This document shows positions 62,478 to 64,000 of a stretch of 64,000 nucleotides of DNA, one piece after another. This stretch comes from Bradyrhizobium sp. CB1717 (lineage in GTDB: Bacteria > Pseudomonadota > Alphaproteobacteria > Rhizobiales > Xanthobacteraceae), in contig NZ_CP121666.1 in the NCBI RefSeq assembly GCF_029714325.1, positions 4,588,001 through 4,652,000 on the forward strand, in the 5' to 3' direction. The number at the start of each line of letters is the position of its first letter. The stretch's first letter is position 1. The notes below the pieces were generated by a model. The model was not told the DNA's origin. It worked only from the letters and a program-made list of their open reading frames with translations, and did not search any database. Position numbers and translations under genes: made by a program.

Positions 62478-62867
62478 ATGGTTCGGTGGATGCGCGCACG
62501 GCTGCAAAAATTCTTACCCCTGGTCCTGCTCGCTTTGGTGATGCAGGTGCTGGCGCCGATTGCCGCCTGTCTGGCGGCAGGCCAGGCCGTTGCCGATCCG
62601 CTGTCCGCCGCCGTCATCTGCCATAGCGCGAGCGACCAGGCTGGCGGCCTGAACGACCGGCCCGGCGCGCCGACGGCGCATGCCGGCGCCTGTGCCCTCT
62701 GCTGTCTTGCGCAGGCAAACGCATCGCTGGATTCGCCGCCGCAGCCGGCTTTCGCCATTCCTTTCCGCCATGCCGACCGCGTGGTGTGGCACACGGCGGA
62801 GGCTTCCACCGCTTCCGTCCATAAGGGCTCAAACGCCCAGGCGCGCGCGCCTCCTCAGTTTTCCTGA
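62478..62867 (+). CDS. DUF2946 family protein
   Basis: A 129-aa exported protein recognised as DUF2946 by its layout: signal helix (KFLPLVLLALVMQVLAPIAACLA), then ICHSASD, HAGACALCCLAQ with a Cys triplet, and a C-terminal tail. DUF2946 proteins are small His/Cys-containing periplasmic proteins often placed before copper or TonB receptor genes. Here the TonB receptor follows 85 nt downstream. A metal role is likely but not shown. Confidence 0.8.
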   Translation: MVRWMRARLQKFLPLVLLALVMQVLAPIAACLAAGQAVADPLSAAVICHSASDQAGGLNDRPGAPTAHAGACALCCLAQANASLDSPPQPAFAIPFRHADRVVWHTAEASTASVHKGSNAQARAPPQFS

Positions 62868-62952
62868 CGACCCTCGTGGTCGCCGCGGTCCGTCCGCCGG
62901 CGATTGATGCTGTCAAACAGCCGGGAAGAAGGCCGGCGTCAGGAATGCCCCC

Positions 62953-64000
62953 ATGTCACGTTGCCATGCCCGCCGTGGCGTGAGCGTCGTTGCCGTCCAG
63001 GCCACGCTGCTTGCCTCGTCGAGCGGAGTCTTTGCCCAGAGCAGCAGCGCCGTGCTGCCGCCGGTTACCGTCGAGGCGCCCGCGGCAGCGAAGCCCAAGC
63101 CGCGCAAGCCGTCGGTGCAGACGATTGCCGCCCGGAGCCGGTCGGCGAAACCCGCCAGCGAGCGGACAGCTCCCGTTATTACGGGCGAGCAGGGCGCGGG
63201 CAGCACCCGGCCGTCGCTGGAGCCGCCGGCTGCCGTGGCGCGTTATCAATTGCCGCAGCGCTCCTTCAGCATCACGGCGAAGGAGGTCGATGAGACGATC
63301 AATCTCAAGGACCCTGAGGACGCCGTCAAATACATGCCGAGCCTGTTCGTGCGGAAACGCAACGATGGGGACAACAATGCCGTGCTCGCGACGCGCAGCT
63401 GGGGCCTCAATTCGAGCGCGCGGACGTTGATCTATTACGACGATCTCCTGATTTCGGCGCTGATCGGCAACAACAACACCAATGCCTCGCCGAAGTGGAG
63501 CCTGATCTCGCCGGAAGCGATCGGGCGGGTCGACTATCTCAACGGTCCGTTCGCGGCCGCCTATCCCGGCAACTCGATTGGCGGCGTGCTGCTGATCTCG
63601 TCAAAGATGCCGGACAAGCCGTTTGCGGTCGCCAAGGAAACGGTGTCCGTCATGCCGTGGAATCAATACGGCACCAAGGAGACCTACGTGACCAGCCAGA
63701 CCAGCGCCGCCGCCGGCAATCGCGACGGCCAGCTGTCCTGGCTTGTGAGCGCGAACTATCTCGACAGCTACCAGCAGCCGCTCACCTATACGACGAGCGC
63801 CACAATCCCGGCCGGCACGACCGGTACGTTTCCCGCGCTGAACAAGCAGGGCGTCCCGGCCAATGTGGTTGGTACGGGCATCCTCGCGCATTCGCAGCAG
63901 ACGTCCGGTAACATCCGCCTTGCCTATGACGTGACCGCGCAGGTGCAGGCGACCTATTCGTTCGGGATCTGGAATAATCACCAGGTCTCGGATCCCCAGA
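62953..64000 (+). CDS. TonB-dependent receptor (partial, N-terminal part)
   Basis: The first ~349 residues of an outer-membrane receptor; the frame is open to the right edge. The signal peptide (GVSVVAVQATLLASSSGVFAQ) is followed by a Pro/Lys linker, then the plug domain with EVDETINLKDPEDAVKYMPSLFVRKRNDGDNNAVLATRSWGLNSS and EAIGRVDYLNGPFAAAYPGNSIGGVLLISSK, a TonB receptor plug signature. The barrel begins after that. It follows the DUF2946 gene, and this pair suggests a metal or metallophore ligand. Confidence 0.9.
   Translation, partial: MSRCHARRGVSVVAVQATLLASSSGVFAQSSSAVLPPVTVEAPAAAKPKPRKPSVQTIAARSRSAKPASERTAPVITGEQGAGSTRPSLEPPAAVARYQLPQRSFSITAKEVDETINLKDPEDAVKYMPSLFVRKRNDGDNNAVLATRSWGLNSSARTLIYYDDLLISALIGNNNTNASPKWSLISPEAIGRVDYLNGPFAAAYPGNSIGGVLLISSKMPDKPFAVAKETVSVMPWNQYGTKETYVTSQTSAAAGNRDGQLSWLVSANYLDSYQQPLTYTTSATIPAGTTGTFPALNKQGVPANVVGTGILAHSQQTSGNIRLAYDVTAQVQATYSFGIWNNHQVSDPQ

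Overview
The window is high-GC DNA from an alphaproteobacterium, most likely Bradyrhizobium or a close relative. The evidence is the full 14-gene nuo operon in alphaproteobacterial order, followed by birA, an RNase J gene, a methylmalonyl-CoA epimerase and a DUF1467 gene. Short palindromic repeats, many ATGA/TGATG gene overlaps and several small secreted proteins of the kind seen in that group also fit. The assignment rests on gene content only.

Layout. (1) 1-9989 is a heavy-metal region. It holds a CzcCBA-type RND efflux operon whose CzcA runs off the left edge, a short CDF-like transporter on the other strand, and a CusBA-type copper/silver RND operon led by a YtkA/FixH-like protein. Two small His/Cys/Met-rich exported proteins flank these operons. 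(2) 10180-13556 has peptidase T, an HU-like protein, tRNA-Asp(GTC), an FkbM methyltransferase fused to a SEC-C zinc motif, and a small membrane protein. (3) 13697-19365 has a Rieske oxygenase and MFS transporter operon, a divergent MarR regulator with a candidate operator between them, and a TonB-dependent siderophore-type receptor. (4) 20081-35650 is the NADH:quinone oxidoreductase operon nuoA-N. It carries two extra genes, an FkbM methyltransferase between nuoD and nuoE and a small membrane protein between nuoE and nuoF, plus a histidine-rich insertion in NuoL. birA and rnj follow directly. (5) 38171-41688 holds small metabolic genes, an MtnK-like kinase and two palindromic repeats. (6) 41990-47392 is a dipeptide/oligopeptide ABC importer of five genes. 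(7) 48003-52081 is the least ordinary locus: an ankyrin/TPR protein, a CHAT (caspase-like) protease, a small one-TM protein and an unknown protein, all on one strand. (8) 52168-53806 has small secreted and hypothetical genes. (9) 54059-57505 is a stress-type cluster (AhpD-like, cupin, DUF417, SDR) with a divergent LysR regulator. (10) 57876-61459 is a CUT2-type sugar ABC importer. (11) 61602-64000 has a globin whose start abuts a strong terminator hairpin, a DUF2946 protein, and a second TonB-dependent receptor cut by the right edge.

How the parts work together: the two RND pumps, the CDF-like protein, the Met/Cys/His-rich periplasmic proteins and the DUF2946/TonB pair suggest a strain invested in copper and divalent-metal handling. 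The nuo block is core respiration. The CHAT locus looks like an accessory protease-based signalling or conflict module and is the main candidate for an undescribed system. No CRISPR array, integrase or complete insertion sequence was seen.
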